A DNA stretch of 64,000 bases, taken from positions 186,001 through 250,000 of the forward strand of contig NZ_JAOWKX010000004.1 of NCBI RefSeq assembly GCF_025751585.1, given 5' to 3'. Source of the stretch: Fluctibacter corallii (GTDB lineage Bacteria > Pseudomonadota > Gammaproteobacteria > Enterobacterales > Alteromonadaceae). Made by a program: the position numbers and the translations under genes. Every line of letters begins with the position of its first letter. The first letter of the stretch is position 1. The notes below the pieces were generated by a model. It saw only the letters and a list, made by a program, of their open reading frames with translations, did not search any database and had not been told where the DNA came from. Below are positions 16,711 to 26,972 of the stretch, in pieces.

Positions 16711-17475
16711 ATGGCTACAAACTATATTCCCCTAGATAAAGAAAAGCACCGTGCTTTGAAGGTAAACGTCAGACATAATTTTGAATTCGCAAAAGACACG
16801 CACTTGTCAGCGGTAACGTTAAGAGAATTCGCTCAGGTTGCGACTTGCATGCCGATTGCGTTAATTAAGGATCCTGCGACAGGTAACCATCACGTTATCG
16901 CAATGCTAGGTATAGAAGATAAGCAAAACTTGTTCATGATTGATGGTAAGTGGTCTGGGCACGCCGTACCATTGAATATCCAACGCTTTCCTTTTGATGT
17001 TCGTCCAGATGGCGACACATTAGGTGTTTTCATTGATGAAAATAGTGATTTGATTTCGGATAACGGTGAATCGCTATTCAACGATGATGGTGAGCCAAGC
17101 GATTTTCTAAAAAATCGTCAGCAATTGTTGGGTGATATTGCCAACAGTGAAATTGCAACACAAAAGTTTATCAAAAAGCTCAATGAACTTGCGTTATTAG
17201 AAGAAGTCAACTTAATGGTACATTACGCTGACGGCAAGCAGCGTAATGTGACTGGCATTATTACCGTAAGTGAAGCGCGCTTAAATGCATTGTCAGATGA
17301 GCAGACTCTTGATTTGAAAAAGTCGGGTTTTCTTGGTGCTATTTACGCAATGTTATTGTCACTAGGTCAGATGAACCGTCTAGTACAATTGTCAGCTAAA
17401 ACGGAATCACCTGTTCGTGCAATTCAGCTGCACTTCAATAATGCAGATAAAGCGGATAACGCTGAGAAACAGTAA
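16711..17475 (+). CDS. SapC family protein
   Basis: This 254-residue soluble protein has features of the SapC family (Pfam SapC, named for a Campylobacter S-layer-associated protein): an opening NYIPLDKEKHRALKV, the central FMIDGKWSGHAVPLNIQRFPFDV, and a C-terminal LSDEQTLDLKKSGFLGAIYAML with a late hydrophobic helix. It has no signal peptide. In proteobacteria SapC genes often sit near outer-membrane receptors and hydroxylase-like genes, but here the neighbours are unrelated. Its biochemical function is not established. Upstream sequence AAAATAATGAGATTAG gives a weak ribosome-binding site. Confidence 0.85.
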   Translation: MATNYIPLDKEKHRALKVNVRHNFEFAKDTHLSAVTLREFAQVATCMPIALIKDPATGNHHVIAMLGIEDKQNLFMIDGKWSGHAVPLNIQRFPFDVRPDGDTLGVFIDENSDLISDNGESLFNDDGEPSDFLKNRQQLLGDIANSEIATQKFIKKLNELALLEEVNLMVHYADGKQRNVTGIITVSEARLNALSDEQTLDLKKSGFLGAIYAMLLSLGQMNRLVQLSAKTESPVRAIQLHFNNADKADNAEKQ

Positions 17476-17529
17476 TCTTACCATTTGGTAGACCGCTGAA
17501 TAGCGGTATATTTCAAAGGAAACGCATTT

Positions 17530-17558
17530 AAAAGGCAGGTGTTACGCACCTGCCTTTT
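17530..17558. terminator. Bidirectional rho-independent terminator between the sapC-like gene and glpK
   Basis: A 12-bp perfect stem (AAAAGGCAGGTG / CACCTGCCTTTT) with the 5-base loop TTACG has A runs on one side and T runs on the other, so it can serve both convergent genes. Its right arm overlaps the first two bases of the glpK stop codon. Confidence 0.88.
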
Positions 17559-19050
17559 ACTTTGCAAAATCGAGCGTGCTGCTTACAGCACGTTGCCAGC
17601 CAGACAATAGTGATCGGCGGGTAGTCTCATCTAATGATGCTGTAAATGTACTTTCTACTGAATTGTGATGGCATAATGCATCGGTTGATGCATAGATACC
17701 TGCTTGCAGCCCTGCAAGGTATGCTGCACCAAGGGCTGTGGTTTCCATCACCCGTGGTCGTTGCACTGAAATGTTCAAGATGTCAGAAAGAAACTGACAA
17801 GCCCAGTCATTCGCCACCATGCCGCCATCAACACGTAATGCTGTCGGCTTAACGCCGTCTTGCTGCATTGCATGAAGTAAATCGCTTGTTTGATAGCACA
17901 CAGCTTCTAATGCTGCTCGCGCTAAATGTCGAGCATCTGATGCACGTGTGAGACCATAAATGGCCCCTCGTGCATGAGGCTGCCAATAGGGCGCACCTAG
18001 CCCAGCAAAAGCAGGAACCATATACACGCCATGATTGTAGTCTAATTGCTTCGCTAAGCGTTGTGTGTCGGCGGCACGTTCAATAACCTGAATGCCGTCT
18101 CTAAGCCATTGCACCGCAGCTCCAGCAATAAAAATTGAGCCCTCTAAGGCATAGTGAGTTGTATCATTGATAGTATAAGCTATGGTTGAAAGCAGTTTGT
18201 TGTTTGACTGAACGGCCTGTGCACCTGTGTTAAGTAATACAAAGCAACCCGTACCATATGTGCTTTTAATATTGCCTTTTTCGAAACAGCATTGGCCGAT
18301 CGCTGCGGCTTGTTGATCACCTGCCACGCCAAGAATGGGGATTGATTCTCCAAGCAGTGCGACCTGAGTATGACCGTAATCATCATTGCACTGTTTTACC
18401 TCTGGTAATATAGCCTTAGGAATGCCAAATAGCTTAAGCAATTCGTCATCCCACCGCATGTCATGGATGTTATACAGGTTTGTGCGACTGGCGTTTGTTA
18501 CATCGGTTGCATGAATGGTACCGCCAGTGAGTCGCCAGATCAGGAAGCTATCTACGGTGCCAAAAGCTAACTTTCCAGATGCCGCACGGGCCTTTGCACC
18601 TTCGACATTGTCTAGAATCCATTTGATTTTGGTGGCAGAAAAATAAGGGTCAAGCAGTAATCCAGTGCGCTCAGAGACAGACTTTTCCAAACCTGAGTCT
18701 CTTAACGAGCGACAACTATTGGCAGTACGGCGGTCTTGCCAAACAATTCCATTGTAAATAGGCTGTCCCGTTTCTTTATCCCAAATTATTGTGGTTTCTC
18801 GCTGATTTGTAATACCGATGGCTGCAACGTGAGCACCTTTTGCTTTTGCCTGTGCAAGCGCTTTTTTACAGACAGAGAGCGTGCTATTCCATATGTCTTC
18901 GGGATCATGTTCAACCCATCCGTCAGCGGGATAATGTTGTTGAAATTCTTGCTGAGAGACACTGACAATATCTGAAAATGGGCTAAATACGATGGCGCGG
19001 CTAGATGTAGTTCCTTGATCTATGGCTAATATGCATGAGTCCACTGTCAT
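17557..19050 (-). CDS. glpK: Glycerol kinase
   Basis: This 497-residue kinase of the FGGY family phosphorylates glycerol to glycerol 3-phosphate. It begins [17 protein letters not shown] (phosphate-1 loop) and contains [30 protein letters not shown] and the C-terminal DGGMVANDW motif with FGGY-style LGAAYLAG. The length equals that of typical GlpK. The start at 19050 has AGAGGGA about 8 bases upstream. No glpF permease accompanies it; the GlpD-like enzyme at 13680-15296 would use its product. Confidence 0.95.
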   Translation of the reverse strand: MTVDSCILAIDQGTTSSRAIVFSPFSDIVSVSQQEFQQHYPADGWVEHDPEDIWNSTLSVCKKALAQAKAKGAHVAAIGITNQRETTIIWDKETGQPIYNGIVWQDRRTANSCRSLRDSGLEKSVSERTGLLLDPYFSATKIKWILDNVEGAKARAASGKLAFGTVDSFLIWRLTGGTIHATDVTNASRTNLYNIHDMRWDDELLKLFGIPKAILPEVKQCNDDYGHTQVALLGESIPILGVAGDQQAAAIGQCCFEKGNIKSTYGTGCFVLLNTGAQAVQSNNKLLSTIAYTINDTTHYALEGSIFIAGAAVQWLRDGIQVIERAADTQRLAKQLDYNHGVYMVPAFAGLGAPYWQPHARGAIYGLTRASDARHLARAALEAVCYQTSDLLHAMQQDGVKPTALRVDGGMVANDWACQFLSDILNISVQRPRVMETTALGAAYLAGLQAGIYASTDALCHHNSVESTFTASLDETTRRSLLSGWQRAVSSTLDFAK

Positions 19051-19391
19051 GAGTTATCCCTCTTAAAAAACGCTTAATTTTGACACTGCGTATGGTTATT
19101 GAAGCTAATAAGCACAATACACAAAGTAAGTACAACAGAGCCTAGCGCTCCCGTCTAGATTTATATAAAATCTTGTGTCTTATCGAATAAGATAAAATCG
19201 ATGTTGCTTAACTATTTTAAGCCGAATATTTGCATTGGTAAGTAATTTTCACGCATTTAAGACTATGAATTGACTTACGCCTTTTATCGGCGTTGTAAAT
19301 AAAATCCCCACTTTTCAGCCACTTCATGCTTTTTAGAGCAATCCCTTGATTCTTCTGGCTTCCAGCACGATCAAATAGACAACTTTAATCC
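19051..19391. other. Intergenic region between divergent glpK and mraZ
   Basis: No supported gene is in this stretch. It is AT-rich and contains short inverted repeats: TCTTAT-CGA-ATAAGA near 19178-19192 and ACGCC-TTTTATC-GGCGT near 19277-19293. These could be operator or leader structures for glpK, but I cannot assign them. The mraZ promoter begins at 19392. Confidence 0.4.
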
Positions 19392-19421
19392 TTGACATAG
19401 ACGTGAATTGATACCTACACT
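19392..19421 (+). promoter_or_regulatory. mraZ (dcw cluster) sigma70 promoter
   Basis: A perfect -35 TTGACA at 19392-19397 and a -10 TACACT at 19416-19421 are separated by 18 bases. The predicted start of transcription, about 19428, falls immediately before the GTGG repeats. This matches the position of the main mraZ promoter known in Escherichia coli. Confidence 0.75.
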
Positions 19422-19428
19422 GTGCAAT

Positions 19429-19453
19429 GTGGGTAAATGTGGCAAAAAGTGGA
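19429..19453 (+). promoter_or_regulatory. MraZ operator: three GTGG direct repeats
   Basis: Three pentamers GTGGG, GTGGC and GTGGA begin at 19429, 19439 and 19449, exactly one per 10 bases with AT-rich spacers. Tandem TGG-containing repeats at this period next to the mraZ promoter are the known binding site of MraZ, which represses its own operon. Here they lie just downstream of the predicted transcription start. Confidence 0.8.
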
Positions 19454-19537
19454 TCAATTTGATCTCGTAGTGTCACAAACCAGTGCCAAATAGATGTTAA
19501 AACCAATAATGATAACGAAATAATAAAGGCTATAGGA

Positions 19538-19996
19538 ATGTTCCGCGGGGCAAATGCAATCAATCTTGATGCTAAAGGAAGGGTGACGATACCAACGCGG
19601 TATCGGCAAGCGCTTCTTGATGATTGCCACGGACAACTGGTTTGTACGATAGATACGCAACAAAGCTGTTTGCTGCTTTACCCCTTAACTGAATGGGAAG
19701 AAATTGAGCTTAAGTTAAGCAAGCTGTCGTCAATGAATCCTCACGAACGTCGGTTGCAAAGACTTTTGCTTGGTTACGCAATGGAAGGCGAGATGGATAA
19801 GAGTGGCCGATTCTTATTATCAGCGCCACTGCGTCAACATGCTGGCCTAGACAAAGAAATTATGCTGGTAGGCCAACTTAATAAGTTTGAAATTTGGGAT
19901 GCCAATATTTGGCACGAACAAGTTCACCAAGACATTGAAACTGAAAAGTCAGGTGAATTTGAATTAACTGAACGTTTGCAGGACTTCTCACTTTAA
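19538..19996 (+). CDS. mraZ: Transcriptional regulator MraZ
   Basis: This 152-residue protein has two SpoVT/AbrB-like (MraZ) domains. The first starts [22 protein letters not shown] and the second has [18 protein letters not shown] near residues 87-105. MraZ forms ring oligomers, binds the repeats in its own promoter and represses the dcw cluster. It is the first gene of the cluster, and its TAA overlaps the rsmH start by one base (TAATG). Confidence 0.95.
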   Translation: MFRGANAINLDAKGRVTIPTRYRQALLDDCHGQLVCTIDTQQSCLLLYPLTEWEEIELKLSKLSSMNPHERRLQRLLLGYAMEGEMDKSGRFLLSAPLRQHAGLDKEIMLVGQLNKFEIWDANIWHEQVHQDIETEKSGEFELTERLQDFSL

Positions 19997-20931
19997 TGAA
20001 TGAACCTTTTTCGCATTTGTCGGTGCTTTTACACGAATCTGTAGAAGCATTGGCAATTAAGCCTGATGGCACTTATATTGACGCAACGTTCGGACGAGGC
20101 GGTCACTCGCAAGTTATCCTTCAACAACTTTCAGAACAGGGGCGGTTAATCGGCCTTGACCGCGATCCTCAAGCCATTGAGTCAGCAAAACGCTTCCAAG
20201 ATGATCCGCGCTTTAGCATCGTGCACACGCCATTTTCTGATATTGAATCTGTGTGCCAACAACTTAATATTCATGGTGAAGTCGACGGCATACTGATGGA
20301 CTTAGGCGTGTCTTCTCCGCAATTAGATGACGCATCTCGAGGCTTTAGCTTCATGCGCAACGGTCCGTTAGATATGCGCATGGACACCACACGCGGCATG
20401 AGTGCTGCAGAATGGTTAGCAACTGCGGAAGAACAAGATATTGCACAGGTTATCAAAGAATTTGGCGAAGAAAAGTTTGGTAAGCGTATTGCACATGCCA
20501 TTGTGAACCGCAGACAAGAAAAACCGTTAGAAACCACCGCAGAACTTGCCGCTCTTATTGACGAAGCTGTGCCAGTTAAAGATAAATTCAAGCATCCTGC
20601 TACGCGAAGTTTTCAAGGGATTCGTATTTACATTAACAGTGAAATGGACGAAGTCAGACAAGGGCTTAAGGGCGCATTAGCATCATTGAAATCTGGCGGA
20701 CGTCTTGCGGTGATTAGTTTTCACTCCCTTGAGGATCGGCTTGTTAAACGCTTTATGCGTGAACAAAGCAGAGGAAAGCAGGTGCCTCATGGATTGCCAA
20801 TTACCGAAGCAGAAATTCAAGCTTCTAGGGCGATGACGTTAATTGGAAAAGCCATTAAGCCATCAGAAGAGGAACTAGATAAAAATATTCGCGCCAGAAG
20901 TTCGGTGTTACGGGTGGCAGAAAAGCTATGA
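19996..20931 (+). CDS. rsmH: 16S rRNA (cytosine(1402)-N4)-methyltransferase
   Basis: This 311-residue S-adenosylmethionine-dependent enzyme methylates N4 of C1402 in the ribosomal P site. The family start [13 protein letters not shown], the SAM-binding [36 protein letters not shown] and the late [16 protein letters not shown] are all present. It overlaps mraZ by one base and ftsL by four. Confidence 0.96.
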   Translation: MNEPFSHLSVLLHESVEALAIKPDGTYIDATFGRGGHSQVILQQLSEQGRLIGLDRDPQAIESAKRFQDDPRFSIVHTPFSDIESVCQQLNIHGEVDGILMDLGVSSPQLDDASRGFSFMRNGPLDMRMDTTRGMSAAEWLATAEEQDIAQVIKEFGEEKFGKRIAHAIVNRRQEKPLETTAELAALIDEAVPVKDKFKHPATRSFQGIRIYINSEMDEVRQGLKGALASLKSGGRLAVISFHSLEDRLVKRFMREQSRGKQVPHGLPITEAEIQASRAMTLIGKAIKPSEEELDKNIRARSSVLRVAEKL

Positions 20932-21248
20932 CCGATGTGAAAACCAACTTCAATTTGGCGAGTTTAATCGCCACAGAAATTGCCCGTCATCCGCTACGGG
21001 TTTTGTTGTTTATGGGCGTTATAATCAGTGCTGCGGCAGTGATCTTAAGTACGCACCACAATCGCCAGATGGCCATTGCCCTTGAACAACTTATTCAAGA
21101 AAAAGATGAGCTTGACGTGGAGTGGCGTCATTTAATTTTGGAGCAAAGTGCGTTAACAGAACATAATCGCATTGAAGATATGGTTGAGCAGCATTTGAAT
21201 ATGCACCGCCCGACACCTGAACAAGAAGTGGTGGTGCGCATAAAATGA
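20928..21248 (+). CDS. ftsL: Cell division protein FtsL
   Basis: This 106-residue bitopic protein has a short cytoplasmic N-terminus, one membrane helix (about 24-42) and a periplasmic coiled coil with regularly spaced hydrophobics ([25 protein letters not shown]). FtsL forms the FtsQLB complex that activates septal synthesis by FtsWI. The identity rests on size, topology and position between rsmH and ftsI. Both ends overlap neighbours by ATGA. Confidence 0.93.
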   Translation: MTDVKTNFNLASLIATEIARHPLRVLLFMGVIISAAAVILSTHHNRQMAIALEQLIQEKDELDVEWRHLILEQSALTEHNRIEDMVEQHLNMHRPTPEQEVVVRIK

Positions 21249-22987
21249 CCAAATCGACACGCCAAGCTAAACAAAATAGTGCGCCTAAATTAGTACAGTG
21301 GCGTTTTTGGACGGTTATTGGCGTCATCTTGGTTGTCTTTGTTGGTTTGACGGCCCGCGCGGCGTATATTCAGGTTATCGAACCAGACATGCTGATCAAG
21401 CAGGGAGACAGTCGAACTCTGCGTACGCGAAATACCTTAGTGCACCGCGGACTTGTTGTAGATCGCCACGGTGAAGAGCTGGCAGTGAGCGTACCCGTTC
21501 GTGCGATTTGGGCAGATCCTAAAACGATTCACCAGCATGAAAGTTTGCAAGATAAGCGGCGTTGGACCGCCTTAGCAGAAGTGCTTGGGCAAGATGTAGA
21601 ATCGCTGTTTAACAAAGTGGCAAACCCGAAAAAGCGTTTTGTGTATATTCAGCGTCAAGTATCGCCCGCTATGGCTAAGTTTGTCGACGAATTAGATATT
21701 CCCGGTGTGTATTTACGAAACGAGTCTCGCCGCTTTTATCCTACAGGTGAGGTAAGCGCGCAATTGATTGGATTTACCGATGTTGACGATAAAGGCATCG
21801 AAGGCATCGAAAAGATCTATAATGAATGGTTGACGGGAACGCCTGACACCCGAAAAATCCGCAGAGACGGTAAAGGGCGTCAGGTTGAAATATTAGAAGA
21901 ACAAAAGGGAGAAGCCCCAAAAGATCTCCAGTTAACTATTGACCAACGCATTCAGGCTATCGCTTATAAAGAGTTAAAAACTGCCGTGCGCTATTACAAA
22001 GCGACATCGGGATCTGCTGTGGTGGCAGATGTAAATACCGGTGAAATCCTCGCGTTGGTCAATAGTCCATCTTTTAATCCTAATAATCGTAAGGGCGTAT
22101 CTGCTCATAGAATTCGTAATCGCGCCATTACTGACGCATTTGAACCCGGTTCATCGGTGAAGCCTCTCGCAGTGCTCAGTGCGTTGGAATTCGGAGCAGT
22201 CGAATCGGATGGCATGGTCGATACATCGCCAGGCTGGATGAGGCTGGGTGGCAGTATTGTTGATGATCCGCGTAATTATGGAGAAATCTCTCTTACTGAG
22301 ATTATTAAAAAGTCCAGTAACATGGGGACATCAAAGTTAGCCCTTTCAGTGCCGAAAGAGTTCCTGTTAGATACCTATTACAACATGGGACTAATGTCAG
22401 ATACGGGCACCCATTTAATGGGGGAAAGTAGCGGTATATTCCATGAACGTAGTCGCTGGTCTGATTTTGAGCTGTCTACTTTGTCATTTGGTTATGGTTT
22501 GTCGGTGACGGCCATGCAGCTTACTCGCATGTATACCATTTTGGGTAATGGTGGCGTTAAACGTCCGCTTACTATTGTTAAAGGTAAGGCGTCATCTGAA
22601 GGCGAGCGCGTGCTTGATCAACATAACGCCAGTGCCATTGTAAAAATGATGGAAAGCGTGGTTGCACAAGGCGGCACGGCTACAAAAGCCAGTGTGCCCG
22701 GTTACCGCGTAGCGGGTAAAACGGGCACCAGCCGCAAAGCCGTCGCAGGTGGGTATGGTGAAGAGTATGTCAATATTTTTGCTGGTATTGCGCCTGTGTC
22801 TGCTCCTCAACTCGCGATTGTTGTGTTAATCAATGAGCCTGGCGGAGATTTGTATCACTCTGGTGACACTGCTGCGCCAGTATTTTCAAAAATTATGATG
22901 GGCGCGTTACAGCTTCTTAATATTCCACCCGACGACAAACAAGTTTCATCTTTAGCCTCAGTGCATGGAGGCGATAATGCAGGATAA
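21245..22987 (+). CDS. ftsI: Peptidoglycan D,D-transpeptidase FtsI (PBP3)
   Basis: This 580-residue class B penicillin-binding protein has an N-terminal membrane anchor (about 21-42), a pedestal domain and a transpeptidase domain. Active-site motifs are SxxK at Ser303-Lys306 (PGSSVKP), SSN in IKKSSNMG near residue 360, and KTG in VAGKTGTSRK near 495. It crosslinks septal peptidoglycan with FtsW. It overlaps ftsL by 4 bases and the murE start lies within its last codons. Confidence 0.96.
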   Translation: MTKSTRQAKQNSAPKLVQWRFWTVIGVILVVFVGLTARAAYIQVIEPDMLIKQGDSRTLRTRNTLVHRGLVVDRHGEELAVSVPVRAIWADPKTIHQHESLQDKRRWTALAEVLGQDVESLFNKVANPKKRFVYIQRQVSPAMAKFVDELDIPGVYLRNESRRFYPTGEVSAQLIGFTDVDDKGIEGIEKIYNEWLTGTPDTRKIRRDGKGRQVEILEEQKGEAPKDLQLTIDQRIQAIAYKELKTAVRYYKATSGSAVVADVNTGEILALVNSPSFNPNNRKGVSAHRIRNRAITDAFEPGSSVKPLAVLSALEFGAVESDGMVDTSPGWMRLGGSIVDDPRNYGEISLTEIIKKSSNMGTSKLALSVPKEFLLDTYYNMGLMSDTGTHLMGESSGIFHERSRWSDFELSTLSFGYGLSVTAMQLTRMYTILGNGGVKRPLTIVKGKASSEGERVLDQHNASAIVKMMESVVAQGGTATKASVPGYRVAGKTGTSRKAVAGGYGEEYVNIFAGIAPVSAPQLAIVVLINEPGGDLYHSGDTAAPVFSKIMMGALQLLNIPPDDKQVSSLASVHGGDNAG

Positions 22988-24503
22988 CGGCCAAATGAAA
23001 AGCATCAAAGAGGTATTGGCGGGCTACGGTATTGATTGCCCAGATATTCCTGTTACAGATTTGGTATTAGATAGCCGTGAAGTGGCAATTCACAAAGCAT
23101 TTGTTGCGATTAAAGGGCATCAGTTAGACGGTAGAGACTTTATTCCACAAGCAATTAGCCTTGGCGCGAAACTGATTATTGCTGAAACTGAAGAGCATAA
23201 TGAACATGGTCATGTGGAAATGCGTGAGCAAACGGTTATTGTCTATTTTCATGCTTTACTGCGTCAGTTGTCAGCGCTTGCCGATGCGTTTTATGGGCAA
23301 CCTTCTGACTCGCTTGATGTGATTGCTGTGACTGGCACAAACGGTAAAACCTCTACGGTACAATTAACCACACAACTCCGCCATGCATTAGGTGAAAAGA
23401 GCGCCTCAATTGGGACGTTAGGAACGGGAATCTTCACGGGCAAAGAGTCAAATTTAGCAGTGTCAGTGAATACCACACCTGATGCGATAAACATGCAACG
23501 GCTACTTTCGCAGTATCAGCAAGATAGCGTTAAGCAAGTTGCGATGGAGGCGTCTTCCCATGCCTTAGTGCAAGGGCGCATTGATAATGTGCGAATTCGC
23601 GTTGCGGTGTTCACTAATCTAAGCCGTGACCACCTTGATTATCACGGCAGTATGGCAGAATACGCAAAGGCTAAGCGTCAATTAATCCATTTGGACGGTG
23701 TTCAAACATTGGTGTTAAACGCTGACGATATAGAATCTGATGCTTGGCTAAGTGAAAAGCCCGACGCCATGCAGGTGATCTACTTTAGTACTGAGCAGTC
23801 TGTTCAGACGATTTCTGAGCGTGGTCAGTATTGCGTTGCTTCTAACATTCAATATGTGAGCAGCGGGTGCCAATTCAGGCTGTCTAGTTCTTGGGGCAAT
23901 GCTGACGTGGTGCTGCCTTTGTTTGGCAAGTTTAACGTATCAAATTTCCTAGCGGCGTTTGCCTCTCAATTAGCATTAGGACACCGGTTTTCAGCTTTGG
24001 TCAAAGCTATTTCCTCCTTGCGTCCTGTCGCGGGCAGAATGGAAATTTTTGAGGGGCGTGATAACGCCAATATTATTGTAGATTACGCCCATACACCTGA
24101 CGCACTAGAGCAGGTATTACTTGCCGTGAAAGCCCATTGTCGGGGCGAGCTGGTTTGTCTGTTTGGCTGTGGCGGTGATCGCGATAGAGGGAAACGCTCA
24201 TTGATGGGAGAAGTGGCTGAAAAGTTTGCAGATCGTATTGTTCTAACGTCAGATAACAGCCGCTCAGAAGATCCTCATCACATTATTAAAGATATTTTGT
24301 CGGGATGTCGTCAACCCGACAGCGTGCTTGTAGAGGTAGATCGCCAAACTGCGATTAAGCAAGCACTGACGCAAACGGACAAGCACGATTTGATTCTTGT
24401 GGCTGGTAAAGGGCATGAGGATTATCAAATCATTGGCGACCAAGTGTTAGATTACAACGAACGACAATACGTACAACAACTCTTAAAGGGGAATGGGCAA
24501 TGA
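22977..24503 (+). CDS. murE: UDP-N-acetylmuramoyl-L-alanyl-D-glutamate--2,6-diaminopimelate ligase
   Basis: This 508-residue Mur ligase adds meso-diaminopimelate to UDP-MurNAc-L-Ala-D-Glu. It has the P-loop AVTGTNGKTSTVQL, DYHGSMAEYAKAK, and the DNSRSEDP motif that marks diaminopimelate rather than lysine specificity. The ATG at 22977 is preferred over 22965 because GGAGG at 22967-22971 is 5 bases upstream. It starts 11 bases before the ftsI stop ends. Confidence 0.95.
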   Translation: MQDNGQMKSIKEVLAGYGIDCPDIPVTDLVLDSREVAIHKAFVAIKGHQLDGRDFIPQAISLGAKLIIAETEEHNEHGHVEMREQTVIVYFHALLRQLSALADAFYGQPSDSLDVIAVTGTNGKTSTVQLTTQLRHALGEKSASIGTLGTGIFTGKESNLAVSVNTTPDAINMQRLLSQYQQDSVKQVAMEASSHALVQGRIDNVRIRVAVFTNLSRDHLDYHGSMAEYAKAKRQLIHLDGVQTLVLNADDIESDAWLSEKPDAMQVIYFSTEQSVQTISERGQYCVASNIQYVSSGCQFRLSSSWGNADVVLPLFGKFNVSNFLAAFASQLALGHRFSALVKAISSLRPVAGRMEIFEGRDNANIIVDYAHTPDALEQVLLAVKAHCRGELVCLFGCGGDRDRGKRSLMGEVAEKFADRIVLTSDNSRSEDPHHIIKDILSGCRQPDSVLVEVDRQTAIKQALTQTDKHDLILVAGKGHEDYQIIGDQVLDYNERQYVQQLLKGNGQ

Positions 24504-25891
24504 TCGCTGTAACACTGTCATGGATTGCAGAAAAAGTGCAAGGGACGCTGACAGGTGAAGATCGCCAAATCGCCGGTGTAAGTACAGATACTCGCACCCT
24601 TGCCGACGGAGATCTTTTTCTTGCGTTAGTAGGGCCAAATTTTGATGGTCATCAATTCATTGAAACCGCGGTAGAGCGTGGCGCGAAAGCGTTGATTGTC
24701 TCTCAACCGGTTGACACTAAATTGCCATATATTTTGGTAGACGATACGCGCCTTGCCTTAGGGCACTTGGGCGCAGCCGTTAAACAGGCTGTAGCGCCGA
24801 AAACTGTTGGGGTTACGGGTAGCTCAGGTAAAACAACCGTGCGTGAAATGGTAGCGGCTATTTTATCGCGCAAAGGCAAAGTGCTGTCCACAAGCGGCAA
24901 CTTTAACAATGACATTGGCGTGCCGCTGACGTTGCTTCGCTTAGAACAGGATCACGAGTACGCCGTGATTGAGATGGGTGCCAACCACCTAGGCGAAATT
25001 GCGTATACCACCAATTTGGTTAAACCCGATGTGGCGACAATCGTTAATGCTGCTGCCGCGCATTTAGAAGGGTTTGGTAGCTTGCTTGGTGTCGCTCGTG
25101 CGAAGAGCGAGATATTTAAAGGACTACCTAAATCAGGTTGCGCGATTCTGAATGCAGATAGTCAATTTTATAAATTTTGGCAGGGTAAATTATTCAACAC
25201 CCGCATCAAAAGCTTTGCAATGGATGCAGATGCTGACTTTCATTCAGAAGACGTTCAGCTTGGCTTAAGCGGGTGTGCCGAATTTAGATTGATTACCCCT
25301 TCTGGCAGTATGATGGTGAACTTAGCGTTACCAGGTATTCACAATGTTGCCAATGCACTTGTGGCCTGCGCGCTTGCAATGGAAGTGGGCGCAAGCTTAG
25401 AAGACGTCAAGTATGGACTTGAAAACATGGTACAAGTAGGCGGACGCTTGCAAGTCATGCAACTCACCAATCAAGTGAAAATACTAGACGATACATATAA
25501 CGCGAATGTCGCATCAGTAAACGCTGCGATTGATCTATTGAGCAGTTTCCATGGACGTAAAATTCTGATTCTAGGCGATATTGGCGAATTGGGTGAGAAG
25601 TCTCGTTTCTATCATGAGCAAGTGGGCGAATATGCAAAGCAAAAGGGCATCAATGATCTCTTTACACTTGGTGTGTTGAGCCAAAGCGCAAGCGATGGTT
25701 TTGGCGGACAACATTTTAGCGAATTAGAAGACTTGGTGGAAAGTGTCGTAAAAGAAATCGGCAACGAGCAGCGAGATATAAGTATTTTGGTGAAAGGATC
25801 TCGTAGTGCACGTATGGAACGCGTCGTGAAAGCATTGGAGGTATCCCCCGTGGGAAAGCTTGAGCGCGTCAGGGAGCGAATTGCATGTTGA
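24500..25891 (+). CDS. murF: UDP-N-acetylmuramoyl-tripeptide--D-alanyl-D-alanine ligase
   Basis: This 463-residue Mur ligase completes the UDP-MurNAc-pentapeptide. The N-terminal domain contains [17 protein letters not shown], and the ATP loop [14 protein letters not shown] is near residues 104-117. [27 protein letters not shown] and [14 protein letters not shown] are typical of MurF. It overlaps murE by ATGA and mraY by 7 bases. Confidence 0.95.
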   Translation: MIAVTLSWIAEKVQGTLTGEDRQIAGVSTDTRTLADGDLFLALVGPNFDGHQFIETAVERGAKALIVSQPVDTKLPYILVDDTRLALGHLGAAVKQAVAPKTVGVTGSSGKTTVREMVAAILSRKGKVLSTSGNFNNDIGVPLTLLRLEQDHEYAVIEMGANHLGEIAYTTNLVKPDVATIVNAAAAHLEGFGSLLGVARAKSEIFKGLPKSGCAILNADSQFYKFWQGKLFNTRIKSFAMDADADFHSEDVQLGLSGCAEFRLITPSGSMMVNLALPGIHNVANALVACALAMEVGASLEDVKYGLENMVQVGGRLQVMQLTNQVKILDDTYNANVASVNAAIDLLSSFHGRKILILGDIGELGEKSRFYHEQVGEYAKQKGINDLFTLGVLSQSASDGFGGQHFSELEDLVESVVKEIGNEQRDISILVKGSRSARMERVVKALEVSPVGKLERVRERIAC

Positions 25892-26967
25892 TGTGGTTAG
25901 CCGATTGGCTACAACAATTCGAATCAGGATTTAATGTATTTTCCTACCTGACGATGCGTGCCATTTTAAGCACCTTAACCGCATTGTTGATGGCGGTAAT
26001 AATTGGTCCGAAAATGATCACATGGTTGCAAACCATGCAAATTGGACAAACTGTCAGAGATGATGGCCCGCAATCGCATCTATCTAAAGCAGGCACGCCT
26101 ACTATGGGTGGGTTACTAATACTTGCGTCTATTGTAAGTAGCGTTCTGTTGTGGGGCGACCTTAGTAATCGTTATGTATGGGTCACTCTTGCTGTTGTTG
26201 TAGGGTACGGTTTGATTGGTTTTGTAGATGATTATCGCAAGGTGATCCGCAAAGATTCCAAAGGCCTGATCGCAAAATGGAAGTATTTTTGGCAGTCAGT
26301 GATTGCCATTGTGGTGGCGGTTTATCTGTATGCGAATGCTCAGGATCCTGCTGAAACTGCTTTGCTCGTGCCATTTTTTAAAGAAGTTATGCCGCAGCTA
26401 GGGCTGTTTTTTATCGTCATGACATACTTTACTATCGTGGGAACCAGTAATGCGGTGAACCTTACTGACGGGTTAGACGGTCTTGCTATTGTGCCAACCA
26501 TCTTAGTAGCAGGTGCATTAGCAATATTCGCGTATGCCACTGGTAATGTGAATTTTTCTAGCTATCTGAATATCCCCTATATCCCACTAACCAGTGAATT
26601 GGTTGTAGTGTGTACCGCTATTGTCGGCGCAGGATTGGGTTTCCTGTGGTTCAATACCTATCCGGCGCAAGTCTTCATGGGCGATGTTGGCTCGTTGGCG
26701 CTGGGCGCTACATTGGGCGTTATGGCCGTGTTGGTTCGTCAAGAAATCGTACTGGTAATTATGGGCGGTGTGTTTGTTATTGAAACGCTATCGGTCATCT
26801 TACAGGTGGGATCTTACAAACTCAGAGGCAAGCGCATATTTCGTATGGCGCCTATTCACCATCACTATGAGCTTAAAGGTTGGCCAGAGCCTCGTGTGAT
26901 TGTCCGTTTTTGGATCATTTCACTCATTCTCGTATTGGTTGGCTTAGCCACGCTGAAACTGAGGTAA
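25885..26967 (+). CDS. mraY: Phospho-N-acetylmuramoyl-pentapeptide-transferase
   Basis: This 360-residue polytopic enzyme makes lipid I from UDP-MurNAc-pentapeptide and undecaprenyl phosphate. It begins [20 protein letters not shown], close to the E. coli protein. The [27 protein letters not shown] and [14 protein letters not shown] motifs carry the catalytic Asp and His residues. About ten membrane helices are evident. Confidence 0.97.
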   Translation: MLMWLADWLQQFESGFNVFSYLTMRAILSTLTALLMAVIIGPKMITWLQTMQIGQTVRDDGPQSHLSKAGTPTMGGLLILASIVSSVLLWGDLSNRYVWVTLAVVVGYGLIGFVDDYRKVIRKDSKGLIAKWKYFWQSVIAIVVAVYLYANAQDPAETALLVPFFKEVMPQLGLFFIVMTYFTIVGTSNAVNLTDGLDGLAIVPTILVAGALAIFAYATGNVNFSSYLNIPYIPLTSELVVVCTAIVGAGLGFLWFNTYPAQVFMGDVGSLALGATLGVMAVLVRQEIVLVIMGGVFVIETLSVILQVGSYKLRGKRIFRMAPIHHHYELKGWPEPRVIVRFWIISLILVLVGLATLKLR

Positions 26968-26972
26968 TAGCA

